DNA from: JAPLNB01 sp964451955
GTDB lineage: Bacteria; Planctomycetota; Phycisphaerae; Tepidisphaerales; Tepidisphaeraceae
Direction: 5' to 3'
Length of the DNA: 64,000 bases
Assembly: GCA_964451955.1 (NCBI GenBank)
Contig: CAYVKG010000012.1
Coordinates: forward strand, 6,300-70,299
Shown in pieces: positions 7,561 through 15,983 of the stretch; the stretch's first letter is position 1, and each line of letters begins with the position of its first letter. The translations under genes and the position numbers were made by a program. Below the pieces are notes generated by a model. That model worked only from the letters and a program-made list of their open reading frames with translations. It did not search any database and had not been told where the DNA came from.

Positions 7561-8993
7561 ATGTCGCGTGGCTACTCGTTGGGGCAGGGGCATCGCTCTG
7601 GACGGGCTGGTGGCTGGTGCGTTGGCTGTCCTGCTCGCCGGTTGGATTCGGCGCGGTCCGCATGTGCTTGGCGATTGGCCTTGGGTTGGCGGTAGGGGGG
7701 GCGCACTACTGTGTCTGGCGAGCGAGTTATCCGCAGGGTGTTGCGCTGTATCGGATCGTGGATTGCCTGGTCATACCTTTGGCAGCGTGGCTTGTGGGGC
7801 GGGGGACGAGGTCACCGATGGCTGCCATCGGCCATGCCACATCGGGCAGATGCGGGTGGATTCTGGGCATCGTGACGGTTGGGGTTGTTGGGGCGGGGCT
7901 GGCGGTCGTGGGGGGGTGGGCGTGGCGAGAGCCGCTGGGCATCTGGGACGGTTGGGCGATATGGAATCTGAAGGCGAGGTTTCTTTATCGGGGTGGTGCG
8001 AACTGGACCGCCATGTTTTCTCGGGAGTTGTGGTTCTCGCATCCGGACTATCCCCTGCTTCTTCCGGCGGCCATCGCGCGCTTTTGGTCGTACCTTGGCG
8101 AGGAGACTACCCTTGTTCCTCGGTTTGTCAGCATCGGATACAGCGTGAGTGTGATGGGGCTGTTGTTTACTGCTGTTGCGTGGTTTCGGGGCACGCGTTT
8201 GGCCTGTTATGCACTGCTGGCGTTGGTATCGTCGGCCCCGTTTCTGTACTACGGGGGTGGTCAGGTCGCCGATGTTCCAATGTCCTTGTACGTTCTTGGG
8301 GCGACGGTTGCGATGGCTGCCGCCGGACGATTTGAGCCTGTTTGCGGGAGGCTGTGGGTTCTGGCCGGTATGCTGGCGGGATGCGCTGCGATGCTCAAGA
8401 ACGAGGGCTTGGTTGTTTGTCTGGCGATGCTGGTCGGCATGATCGTTTGGCGAAGATTTGGGCGAGGGTTCTTTCTTCTGGCGGCTGGCATGGCGCCTGG
8501 TCTGGTGTTGGTGGCGGCTCAGAAGCTGTATTATGCGGCGGCGAGCTACCTGGTTGTGGATCAGCCATCGGTCGGAGCCGTTCTTGCGAAGTTGGGGGAC
8601 GGTTGGCGTCACGGCACGATTCTTCGCGCGATGTGGGACTACAATTTCGGTATTGAGCGATGGTTCGTGGTGGGCTCGTTGACGTTGCCGCTGCCCAGGA
8701 ACCTCGGGCTGGTCGTGGTGATCGTCCTTCTGGTGGTGTGGGGTGTCAGACGACTGGGCCGGGATGCACTAGTGGTGTATGTGGGTTGGACGGTGATCGC
8801 GCTGACGGTGGCGGCATACTATGTGACGTTGCTGGCCATGCCCTACGACTTGGCTGAGCTGGTCAAGAGCCTACCTAGGCTGCAGTTACACCTTTGGCCG
8901 GCGCTGATTCTGGTGGTCTGTTTGATGGTGGGGTCGACGGCGCGCGGGGAGGCGGGGAAGTCGGAGGACGCGCAGGAGAGGGCCTGCGGATAG
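7557..8993 (+). CDS. Multi-TM glycosyltransferase-like protein (GT-C type)
   Basis: The 478-residue product has about 11-12 hydrophobic segments. A conserved-looking loop after the third or fourth TM segment contains 'WDGWAIWNLKARF' and then 'SHPDYPLLLP', which resembles the acidic catalytic loop and downstream region of GT39/ArnT-type polyprenyl-phosphate sugar transferases. Such enzymes move sugars from undecaprenyl-phosphate carriers to protein or lipid at the outer face of the inner membrane. The substrate cannot be told from sequence. It forms a translationally coupled pair with the preceding small gene. Confidence 0.7.
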   Translation: MNVAWLLVGAGASLWTGWWLVRWLSCSPVGFGAVRMCLAIGLGLAVGGAHYCVWRASYPQGVALYRIVDCLVIPLAAWLVGRGTRSPMAAIGHATSGRCGWILGIVTVGVVGAGLAVVGGWAWREPLGIWDGWAIWNLKARFLYRGGANWTAMFSRELWFSHPDYPLLLPAAIARFWSYLGEETTLVPRFVSIGYSVSVMGLLFTAVAWFRGTRLACYALLALVSSAPFLYYGGGQVADVPMSLYVLGATVAMAAAGRFEPVCGRLWVLAGMLAGCAAMLKNEGLVVCLAMLVGMIVWRRFGRGFFLLAAGMAPGLVLVAAQKLYYAAASYLVVDQPSVGAVLAKLGDGWRHGTILRAMWDYNFGIERWFVVGSLTLPLPRNLGLVVVIVLLVVWGVRRLGRDALVVYVGWTVIALTVAAYYVTLLAMPYDLAELVKSLPRLQLHLWPALILVVCLMVGSTARGEAGKSEDAQERACG

Positions 8994-9372
8994 CGCATGA
9001 GGTCGGTCGTTCGCTAATTCTTCACGGGTGGTGTGGCAGGCAAGGCTTAGCCGGTGGCAGAAAAAAACCAAGTGAGGCGCAGATTTGCTTGTGGTGCTGT
9101 CGCCGGAGTCGCGTTTCGATTCATAACTATCTGTAAATAATGGTGTTGTCTGCTGTCCAGGCTATTGGCGTGTAATGAACGCCGGACGTGTTAGCCGCGT
9201 AGCATTGGGGGTAGAGATGCTCGGGAGTGTCTTGACACGCTTGCGGTTTTGCGGGCAAACTGCCGCCCCCTGATCGGGTGGCATGACCTATCGGACCCCG
9301 CCAGGTGTCAAGGTTTCAGTTGAGACGGTCGATACGACCGTCACAGGTGTTTTATAGGGGGGACAGAGGCAA
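8994..9372. other. Intergenic region upstream of topA
   Basis: No gene is seen in these 379 bp. An AT-rich patch lies around 9120-9140. A consensus TTGACA at 9232-9237 has no convincing -10 after a normal spacer. Closer to topA is a 19-bp perfect inverted repeat (9324-9342) followed by TTATAG at 9352-9357. Confidence 0.5.
9324..9342. promoter_or_regulatory. Perfect inverted repeat in the topA upstream region
   Basis: GACGGTCG at 9324-9331, ATA spacer, CGACCGTC at 9335-9342. It lies 10 bp before a TTATAG hexamer (9352-9357) and 30 bp before the topA ATG at 9373, a position that suits an operator or a 5'-UTR hairpin. Confidence 0.45.
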
Positions 9373-12054
9373 ATGGCGAAGAAGACTGGAAAAAAGCTCG
9401 TCATCGTCGAGTCGCCGGCAAAGGCCAAGACGATCAACAAGTACCTTGGCAGCGATTTCGTCGTAAGAGCCAGCATGGGGCATGTGCGCGATCTGCCGAG
9501 CAAAGGCATGGGCGTGGACCTCGACAGCTTTGAGCCGGAGTACGAGGTTCTTGAGAGCCGGGGCAAGGTCGTCAAGGAGCTGAAGCAACTAGCCAAGCAG
9601 AGCGAAGAAGTGTTCCTGGCGACGGACTTGGACCGTGAAGGGGAAGCGATCGCCTGGCACCTCAAGGAAGCGCTGGCGGTTCCCGACAACAAGACGCACC
9701 GGGTCATATTTAACGCCATTACCAAGAGTGAGATTCAGAAGGCATTTGCCAATCCGATGGCGATTGATCTGGACCGCGTGAATGCACAACAAGCCCGGCG
9801 GATTCTGGACCGGATCGTCGGGTACGAGATTTCGCCTCTTTTGTGGCGCAAAGTTGCTCGCGGGCTGAGCGCCGGGCGAGTGCAGAGCGTAGCCGTTCGG
9901 CTGATTGTGGAGCGGGAGCGCGAGATCGGCGCGTTTGTTCCGGAGGAATTCTGGAAGATTACCGGGATATTCTCGGCGGATGCCGCCAAGGTGGCCTCGC
10001 TTTCCGCGGACTGGGTGTCATTTCTGACCAACACGGGGAACGGCGAACGGACGAAGGTCGAGCGTGACAAATGGCTTGGCGAGCATGGCGCATTCACGGC
10101 GGAGCTTGTGGAACTGGGCGGGCAGAAATTTGCGCCCGGCGATCGGGTTACCGCCCGTCGAATCGCCGAATTGCTGGGCTTCGTGGTTGAAGCGGAAGAG
10201 ACGAGCAACGATCTCGATGCCAAGGGGCCTGCCCGCAATCTGGTCCGATTTGTCGGGCGCGTCGGGGAACCCCCGAAATTCTTGGTGCGCGGCATTGAGA
10301 GGAAGCGGGTTCAGAGCAAGCCTCCGGCCCCGTTCATCACCAGCACGCTGCAGCAGGCCGCATCCAGCAGGCTCAGTTTCGGGGCTCAGCGGACGATGCG
10401 CGTTGCCCAGACGTTGTACGAAGCCGGGTACATCACCTACATGCGAACCGACTCGACGAACCTGTCGAACGAGTCGCTTGCCATGGCGCGTGGTTTCATC
10501 AAGTCCGAGTTCGGCGACCGTTACGTTCCCGAGAAACCGAACTACTACACCTCGTCGAACAAGAGCGCCCAGGAGGCTCACGAGGCCATTCACCCGACCG
10601 ACGTCGATTTCACGCCCGCCAAGGCCCACGCCAAACTTGGTCCCGACGAATACAAGCTTTACCAGCTGATCTGGAACCGTTTTCTGGCGTGTCAGATGCC
10701 GCCGGCGGAATTTGACCAGACGACGGTCACCATTGCCTCGCCGACGAAGGAAGGCGAAGCCATTTTCCGCGCCTCCGGCCGGAAACTGGTTTTTGACGGC
10801 TTCATGCGTGTCACCGGGATCAGCAGCGAAGATCAGCTTCTGCCCGCGTTGGCTGAGGGACAGCCGGTCTATCCCATACAGCTTGATCCGACGCAGCATT
10901 TCACGCAGGCGCCTCCGCGATTCACGGAAGCCAGTCTTGTGAAGGAGCTGGAGCGTTTGGGCATAGGCCGGCCGTCCACGTATGCCTCGATCATTCAGAC
11001 GATCCAGGATCGCCAGTATGTTCAGCAGATCGACCGCCGATTTCATGCCACTCTGCTTGGCAGCATCGTGACGGACAAGCTGATTCAGGCGTTTCCGAAC
11101 ATTCTTGATGTTCAGTTCACCGCCGACATGGAGCTGAAGCTCGACAAGATTGAGGAACAGCACCTGAACTGGGTCAAACTCCTCAAGGACTTTTACGGGC
11201 CATTCCACAAGGATGTTGAGTCGGCTCTGGACAAGCTAGAGCACGCCGGGGGCACCCCGTCGATCTACACGTGTGAGAAGTGCGGCAAGCCGATGGTTTA
11301 CCGCATCAGCAAGAACGGTTTTTTCCTTTCGTGCAGCGGCTACCCCGAGTGCGATGCCATCCGCGCGGTGGATGAGCAGGGGAAGCCGAAGCTTCGGGAG
11401 GTGTCCGAACACAAGTGTCCCGTGTGCGGGCGGGAGATGATCAAGCGACGAGGCCGTTTCGGCGAGTTTTTGGGCTGCTCCGGTTACTCGGTCAAAGACG
11501 AGAACGGCAATCCGGCGTGTTCGACGATCATCAACCTAGACAAGCAGGGCAATCCCCTTCCGCCGAAGCCCAAGCCGATTGCGACATCGGTCAAGTGTGA
11601 GAAATGTGGCAGTCCGATGCTGCTTCGCGACAGCAAGCGAGGTCCCTTTTTGGGGTGCAGTTCCTTTCCTCGCTGTCGCGCGGTCAAGTCCGTCAAGAAG
11701 ATGGAAGGCGAAGACCTCAAGGCGGTTGAATCGCTCCTTCCGCAGCTCAAAGCCAGCGTTGCCGACGCGCAAGCGGTTGGGCAGAAGATCACCGGCGTCG
11801 CACCCCCGCCGGAGAACGACGGCAAGGGCGGACCGATTGCCACCGACATCGACTGCGACGAATGCGGCAAGCCGATGGTCATCCGTTCCGGTCGGCGCGG
11901 GCGTTTTCTCGGTTGCAGCGGCTACCCGAAGTGCAGGAACACGGCCGAACTCCCGGCGAAGCTTCTGGAAGAACTGGGGGTGAACGGCAACGGGGAAACC
12001 AAGCCGCCCGCCGGATCGTCTTCGCAGGTTGAGAGCGATTCGACGGTCGAGTAA
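9373..12054 (+). CDS. topA: DNA topoisomerase I
   Basis: A type IA topoisomerase that relaxes negative supercoils. The N-terminal Toprim domain opens with 'KKLVIVESPAKAKTINKYLG' and contains the 'DLDREGEAIAWH' acidic motif. The active-site Tyr is about residue 356 in 'GYITYMRTDST'. The C-terminus carries four four-cysteine zinc ribbons (starting near 634; motifs CEKCGKPM, CPVCGREM, CEKCGSPM and CDECGKPM, each paired with a downstream Cys pair). In the second ribbon the distal pair is spread out (CSGYSVKDENGNPAC). The length of 893 residues is normal for planctomycetes. The last 20 residues are a low-complexity tail. Confidence 0.97.
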   Translation: MAKKTGKKLVIVESPAKAKTINKYLGSDFVVRASMGHVRDLPSKGMGVDLDSFEPEYEVLESRGKVVKELKQLAKQSEEVFLATDLDREGEAIAWHLKEALAVPDNKTHRVIFNAITKSEIQKAFANPMAIDLDRVNAQQARRILDRIVGYEISPLLWRKVARGLSAGRVQSVAVRLIVEREREIGAFVPEEFWKITGIFSADAAKVASLSADWVSFLTNTGNGERTKVERDKWLGEHGAFTAELVELGGQKFAPGDRVTARRIAELLGFVVEAEETSNDLDAKGPARNLVRFVGRVGEPPKFLVRGIERKRVQSKPPAPFITSTLQQAASSRLSFGAQRTMRVAQTLYEAGYITYMRTDSTNLSNESLAMARGFIKSEFGDRYVPEKPNYYTSSNKSAQEAHEAIHPTDVDFTPAKAHAKLGPDEYKLYQLIWNRFLACQMPPAEFDQTTVTIASPTKEGEAIFRASGRKLVFDGFMRVTGISSEDQLLPALAEGQPVYPIQLDPTQHFTQAPPRFTEASLVKELERLGIGRPSTYASIIQTIQDRQYVQQIDRRFHATLLGSIVTDKLIQAFPNILDVQFTADMELKLDKIEEQHLNWVKLLKDFYGPFHKDVESALDKLEHAGGTPSIYTCEKCGKPMVYRISKNGFFLSCSGYPECDAIRAVDEQGKPKLREVSEHKCPVCGREMIKRRGRFGEFLGCSGYSVKDENGNPACSTIINLDKQGNPLPPKPKPIATSVKCEKCGSPMLLRDSKRGPFLGCSSFPRCRAVKSVKKMEGEDLKAVESLLPQLKASVADAQAVGQKITGVAPPPENDGKGGPIATDIDCDECGKPMVIRSGRRGRFLGCSGYPKCRNTAELPAKLLEELGVNGNGETKPPAGSSSQVESDSTVE

Positions 12055-12069
12055 CCGCTCGCCGCCCAA

Positions 12070-12099
12070 TTGTGATTTCCCGCCGTGGTCGAGTATAAC
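12070..12099 (+). promoter_or_regulatory. Putative leaderless promoter of the MBL hydrolase gene
   Basis: TTGTGA (12070-12075), an 18-bp spacer, then TATAAC (12094-12099). The -10 ends 8 nt before the ATG at 12108 and no ribosome-binding site is present between them. Confidence 0.5.
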
Positions 12100-12107
12100 C
12101 CCGCGGA

Positions 12108-12884
12108 ATGTCCGAAGTCGAACTGCTTTTTCTGGGCACCGGTACGAGCGCCGGCATCCCGATGATCGGTTGCCGATGCGAGGTCTGCACCAGCTCGGAT
12201 CCGCGGGACAAGCGTACCCGCCCTTCGGTCCTGATTTCCTATGGCCAGACCAGCGTGCTGGTGGACGCCGCCCCGGAGCTTCGCCTGCAGTGCCTGGCCC
12301 ATTGCGTCGAGCACATTGAGGCGATCGTCTTCACCCACGCGCACGCCGACCACATCATGGGGCTGGACGACGTTCGGCGATTCAACACGATTCGCGGCGG
12401 CGCCCTCGATGTCTTTGCCGAGCCAAGGACGCATGAGGTCCTGGCCCGTTGCTTCGGCTACGCGTTCAAGGCCCCTGAGATGGACGGCGTTTATCGTCCG
12501 CAACTCAACCGGCGTCTGATTGACGGGCGATTTTCGATTGGCGGCGTGGAGTGGACTCCGATCCCGCTCATGCACGGCAGTCTGCAGATCGTCGGCTTCC
12601 GCGTCGGGCGACTTGCCTATTGCACGGATGTCAGTGTCATCCCGGAGGAGTCCTTTTCGCTCGTGCAAGGGCTGGACATCCTCGTCATTGACGGCCTGCA
12701 GTACCGGCGGCATCCCACCCATTTCTGCATTGACCAGGCCCTCGACGCGGCCGCTCGCATCGGCGCGTCGCGCACGTACCTGACACACATCGCGCACTCT
12801 GTTTCCCATGAGAAGGTTGGGGCCATGCTGCCCGCGGGAGTGGAATTGGCCTACGATGGTCTTCGCGTGCGAGCGGGCCTCTGA
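12108..12884 (+). CDS. MBL-fold metallohydrolase (PhnP/RNase Z-like)
   Basis: The 258-residue product begins with 'LLFLGTGTSAGIPMIGC' and carries the metallo-beta-lactamase motif 'THAHADHIMGLDD' around residue 75, with later His/Asp ligands in 'TYLTHIAHSVSH'. The 'GCRCEVC' segment soon after the start is typical of the PhnP/cyclic phosphodiesterase branch, where these cysteines bind structural zinc. Members hydrolyse cyclic phosphodiesters or nucleic acids; the substrate here is not evident. It starts 53 bp after topA, with its own -10 element, and is followed 19 bp later by a methyltransferase. Confidence 0.85.
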   Translation: MSEVELLFLGTGTSAGIPMIGCRCEVCTSSDPRDKRTRPSVLISYGQTSVLVDAAPELRLQCLAHCVEHIEAIVFTHAHADHIMGLDDVRRFNTIRGGALDVFAEPRTHEVLARCFGYAFKAPEMDGVYRPQLNRRLIDGRFSIGGVEWTPIPLMHGSLQIVGFRVGRLAYCTDVSVIPEESFSLVQGLDILVIDGLQYRRHPTHFCIDQALDAAARIGASRTYLTHIAHSVSHEKVGAMLPAGVELAYDGLRVRAGL

Positions 12885-12903
12885 CGAGCGAACCGAGGGA
12901 TCC

Positions 12904-13674
12904 ATGAAACGCTACCGCGCCATTCCGGAGTACTACGATCCTGAGAATGTCTGCAATGAGATGCTTGAGCGTGATGTTCCGTTTTTTCTGAAGCACCTTC
13001 GGGGTCGGCAGAGTGTTCTGGAGCTGGCCGTCGGCACCGCTCGCGCCGCCATCCCGATTGCGCAGGCTGGGCACAGCGTCGTCGGCATTGACAACGACCC
13101 GCGCATGCTGGCGATCGCAAAGCGCAAATGCGAGGTGATGGGCGTAACGGAACGCCAGTTCCAGATGCGGTGTGCCGATGCACTGGAGTGTCGCCTTGGC
13201 CGGAGATTCGACTGGGTGTGTATCTTTTTCAACACCTTTCTGGCATTCACAACTCTGGTCGAACAGGACCGACTCCTGCAGACCGTCCTGCGCCACCTCA
13301 AGTCCCGAGGTCGATTCTGGCTGGACATTTTCCAGCCGAATCTGGCGATTCTGGCGCACGATGTGTCGGTTGACCTGGCGCCGATGGCGTTTTATGTGCC
13401 AGAGCTTGGGCGCACGGTCTGCAAGACGATCGAAGTCCGTCGCGACCCCAGCCGACAGATCCAGAGGGTGATTTTCCATTACACCTATTTCGATGCCAAT
13501 GGATTTGAGCATCGCCAGCGGCGGGAATTTGATCTGACGTTCATGTTTCCACGAGAGTTGCAGTTGCTGATGGAGCGTCATGGTCTGCGGATCGAGCGGA
13601 TGTATGGCGACTACGATGGCAGCCGGCTCGGTCCCGATTCTCCGCGGATCATTGCCTGTTGCCGAGCACGCTGA
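12904..13674 (+). CDS. Class I SAM-dependent methyltransferase
   Basis: The ATG at 12904 follows a GAGGG site and fits the domain start; the open frame extends further back but overlaps the previous gene. The 256-residue product has the Rossmann methyltransferase motifs: glycine-rich SAM loop in 'VLELAVGTARAAIPIA' and the acidic 'VVGIDNDPRML' that binds the ribose. The substrate is unknown. It probably forms a short operon with the MBL hydrolase upstream. Confidence 0.85.
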   Translation: MKRYRAIPEYYDPENVCNEMLERDVPFFLKHLRGRQSVLELAVGTARAAIPIAQAGHSVVGIDNDPRMLAIAKRKCEVMGVTERQFQMRCADALECRLGRRFDWVCIFFNTFLAFTTLVEQDRLLQTVLRHLKSRGRFWLDIFQPNLAILAHDVSVDLAPMAFYVPELGRTVCKTIEVRRDPSRQIQRVIFHYTYFDANGFEHRQRREFDLTFMFPRELQLLMERHGLRIERMYGDYDGSRLGPDSPRIIACCRAR

Positions 13675-13925
13675 GCGGGGGATGGCAAGTGGAATCGCCG
13701 ATTGGGAAAAGGGGCAAGGAGAGAGGCGAGGCGGGGTTCATCGGCCGCTTGTCGGACCGGGGCGATGGCCGCGTGCGCCTCTTTGCAGGCGACTTTTGAT
13801 CAGTGATCGGAATTCGCGTGGAATCCTCGGGGGCTCGTTTTGTTGCCAAACCAGTGCGTTGCACGGTGGTTCTTTTGTCCTCGCCTTGCGGTTGCAAAGC
13901 CGGATGAGTACCGTGGCCAGCCGAT

Positions 13926-15119
13926 ATGAACGTCCAGACCTTGCTTGATCGGCATTTGCCCGCGATCATCGATTTGCGGCATCGGCTGCACCAGGTTCCT
14001 GAGCTTGGGTATGAAGAAGTCAAGACGGCTGGGGAAATCCGTGGAGAACTGGATCGGCTTGGGGTCCGGTACGTTGCCGGGGTTGATGGTGCGCCGACGG
14101 CCACGATCGCGTGGCTGGGGGACACGAGCCGGCCGTGTGTGGCGCTTCGCGCCGACATTGATGCCCTGCCCATGGAGGAGCGGACGGGATTGCCGTATGC
14201 CAGCCGCCACCCCGGGCGTATGCACGCGTGTGGGCATGACGGGCACGCGGCCGGTCTGGTGGGCGTTGCGGCGGTTCTGAAGGAGATCGTGGACGGCTTG
14301 CCGGTGTGCGTGAAACTCATTTGGCAGCCGGCGGAGGAGGGGGGAGCGGGTGCCGCTCGGCTGATTGAGGCGGGCGTGTTGGACGGCCGGATCGGACCGG
14401 TTGTCGTCGCGATCTTCGGTTTCCACGGGTGGCCTGGGATGAAGGTTGGGACGGTTGCCACCCGCCCGGGTGCGCTGCTGGCGTCCATGGACATGTTTTC
14501 GGTGAGTTTTCACGGTGAGGGATGCCATGGCGCCTATCCGCACCTTGGGCGGGACCCGATTGTTGCCGCCGCGGAGGCGGTTGTTTCGCTTCAGCAGATC
14601 GTGTCGCGTGATATTGATCCAACGGAGCCCGCGGTGGTGACCATAGGCCAGTTCAATGCGGGTACGGCGGTCAATATCATCCCGAACCTGGCGACGATAA
14701 CCGGGACGACGCGAGCGTTGGGCGAAGAGGTTCGCGGAAAGGTGCGTGCCGCGGTCGAGCGGCGATGTGCCGGGGTAGCCAGTGCCGGCAATTGCCGGGC
14801 CGATGTTCAATGGTTGGAAGGGTACCCGCCGGTGGTTAACGACGCGCGCCTTGCGGAGCATGTGGCGGAGACCGCGCGGTTGGTGCTGGGCGCGGGTGGT
14901 TTTCTGCCGGTTGCCAAGCCGTCGATGGGAGCCGAGGACTTTGCGCATTATCTGGAGAAAGCGCCGGGTTGCTTTTTCATGGTTGGGGTGGAGCCTGCGG
15001 GGCGGGACAGTTATCCGGCGTTGCACACGGATCAGTACGATTTCACGGATGGCGCACTTTCTGTTGGGATTCGGATGTTTGTGGAGCTTGTAAGGCGGTT
15101 TCCGCTCAAGCTCCGGTAG
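13926..15119 (+). CDS. M20 family metallopeptidase/amidohydrolase
   Basis: The 397-residue product is a normal-length M20D-type amidohydrolase of the hippurate hydrolase/IAA-amino-acid hydrolase group. Visible motifs are 'RHRLHQVPELGYEE' at the N-terminus, 'ALRADIDALPMEE', 'HACGHDGHAAGLVG' (metal-binding His and Asp) and 'QPAEEGGAGA' (catalytic Glu). It removes acyl groups from amino acids or related amides in the cytosol. It is preceded by 251 bp without an obvious gene. Its 3' end overlaps the 3' end of the convergent rex gene by 14 bp. Confidence 0.92.
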   Translation: MNVQTLLDRHLPAIIDLRHRLHQVPELGYEEVKTAGEIRGELDRLGVRYVAGVDGAPTATIAWLGDTSRPCVALRADIDALPMEERTGLPYASRHPGRMHACGHDGHAAGLVGVAAVLKEIVDGLPVCVKLIWQPAEEGGAGAARLIEAGVLDGRIGPVVVAIFGFHGWPGMKVGTVATRPGALLASMDMFSVSFHGEGCHGAYPHLGRDPIVAAAEAVVSLQQIVSRDIDPTEPAVVTIGQFNAGTAVNIIPNLATITGTTRALGEEVRGKVRAAVERRCAGVASAGNCRADVQWLEGYPPVVNDARLAEHVAETARLVLGAGGFLPVAKPSMGAEDFAHYLEKAPGCFFMVGVEPAGRDSYPALHTDQYDFTDGALSVGIRMFVELVRRFPLKLR

Positions 15120-15816
15120 GCGTCTGGGGCGGTGTCGCATCCTGTGGCATTCCCTTTTCGGAGTCATCCGCGGCTGGGGCGCGGCTGAGGTTGACCAGGA
15201 AGGACAGTTGCTCCAACTGGACGGCCAGATCGACGGCGCTGACGCCGACGTGGGGTGGGACCGTGAGGGAAACCGGCGCGAAATTGAAGATTCCCTGAAT
15301 GCCTGCGGCCACGAGTTGATCCGCGACCGCCTGGGCGCTGTCGCCCGGTACGGCGATGATGGCCAGGCGGATGCCGAGTTTCTGGATGGTCGCCTGGAGT
15401 TCGCAGAGGGGCTGGATCAGGAAGGCTCCGCGGCGTGTATTGACTTTGGCTGAGTCGGAGTCGAAGACGGCGACAATGCGGAATCCCTTGTTTTCGAATC
15501 CCTTATAGGCCATCAAGGCCCTGCCCAGATTTCCAGCGCCGATGAGAAGGACGTTCCAGATCTTGTCGGTACCGAGAATGTGCTTTACGCGAGCGATCAG
15601 GTCATCGACGCGGTAACCGATGCCGGGGTGTCCAAACTGTCCAAAGTAAGCCAGGTCCTTTCGTACCTGCGCATCGGTCAAGGTTAGGCTCTCGCCGAGT
15701 TGTTTGCTGGAGACGGTATGTTGATCTTGGCGTTTGAAGGCTTCGAGCTGCCTGAGGTAGAGACTAAGCCGTCGTACAGCGGGGTTTGGTACGGCTTCTG
15801 GACGGAAGTTCTCCAT
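15106..15816 (-). CDS. rex: Redox-sensing transcriptional repressor Rex
   Basis: Rex represses fermentation and respiration genes when NAD+ is high and releases DNA on binding NADH. The N-terminal winged-helix domain spans about 10-70 and includes 'LTDAQVRKDLAYFGQFG', which matches the Rex recognition helix region. The Rossmann domain starts with 'LIGAGNLGRALMAY' (GxGxxG at 93-98). The 236-residue product has a short Pro/Thr-rich tail beyond the normal end. It is convergent with the M20 gene, overlapping it by 14 bp, and divergent from a secreted helical protein that heads the peptide transporter operon. I looked for a Rex-type palindrome in the divergent region and found none. Confidence 0.95.
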   Translation of the reverse strand: MENFRPEAVPNPAVRRLSLYLRQLEAFKRQDQHTVSSKQLGESLTLTDAQVRKDLAYFGQFGHPGIGYRVDDLIARVKHILGTDKIWNVLLIGAGNLGRALMAYKGFENKGFRIVAVFDSDSAKVNTRRGAFLIQPLCELQATIQKLGIRLAIIAVPGDSAQAVADQLVAAGIQGIFNFAPVSLTVPPHVGVSAVDLAVQLEQLSFLVNLSRAPAADDSEKGMPQDATPPQTPTGA

Positions 15817-15827
15817 ATGCCCTCACC

Positions 15828-15856
15828 TTGACACTAAATACGGCATTTGCTACGGT
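15828..15856 (+). promoter_or_regulatory. Putative promoter for the secreted protein/opp operon
   Basis: Consensus TTGACA (15828-15833), a 17-bp spacer, then TACGGT (15851-15856). It faces the 15984 gene and lies immediately upstream of the rex start on the other strand. Confidence 0.45.
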
Positions 15857-15983
15857 TCGTTTGATTCGGTATCTTCACCCACGGGCCCCAGTTTGGCAAC
15901 GCCTTCGGACTCGGCAGAGGGCGATCAGCCTGCTAAAGGGGGCTTGGCCTTTGCCGCTATTCGGGCTCCTGGAGTAGCACCTG

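Noticed and set aside
9232..9260. TTGACA-based promoter 140 bp upstream of topA
   Set aside because: The hexamer at the right distance (GCAAAC) does not resemble a -10, so the match is likely chance.
15817..15983. Rex operator in the rex/opp divergent region
   Set aside because: No TTGTGA-N-TCACAA-like palindrome could be found.
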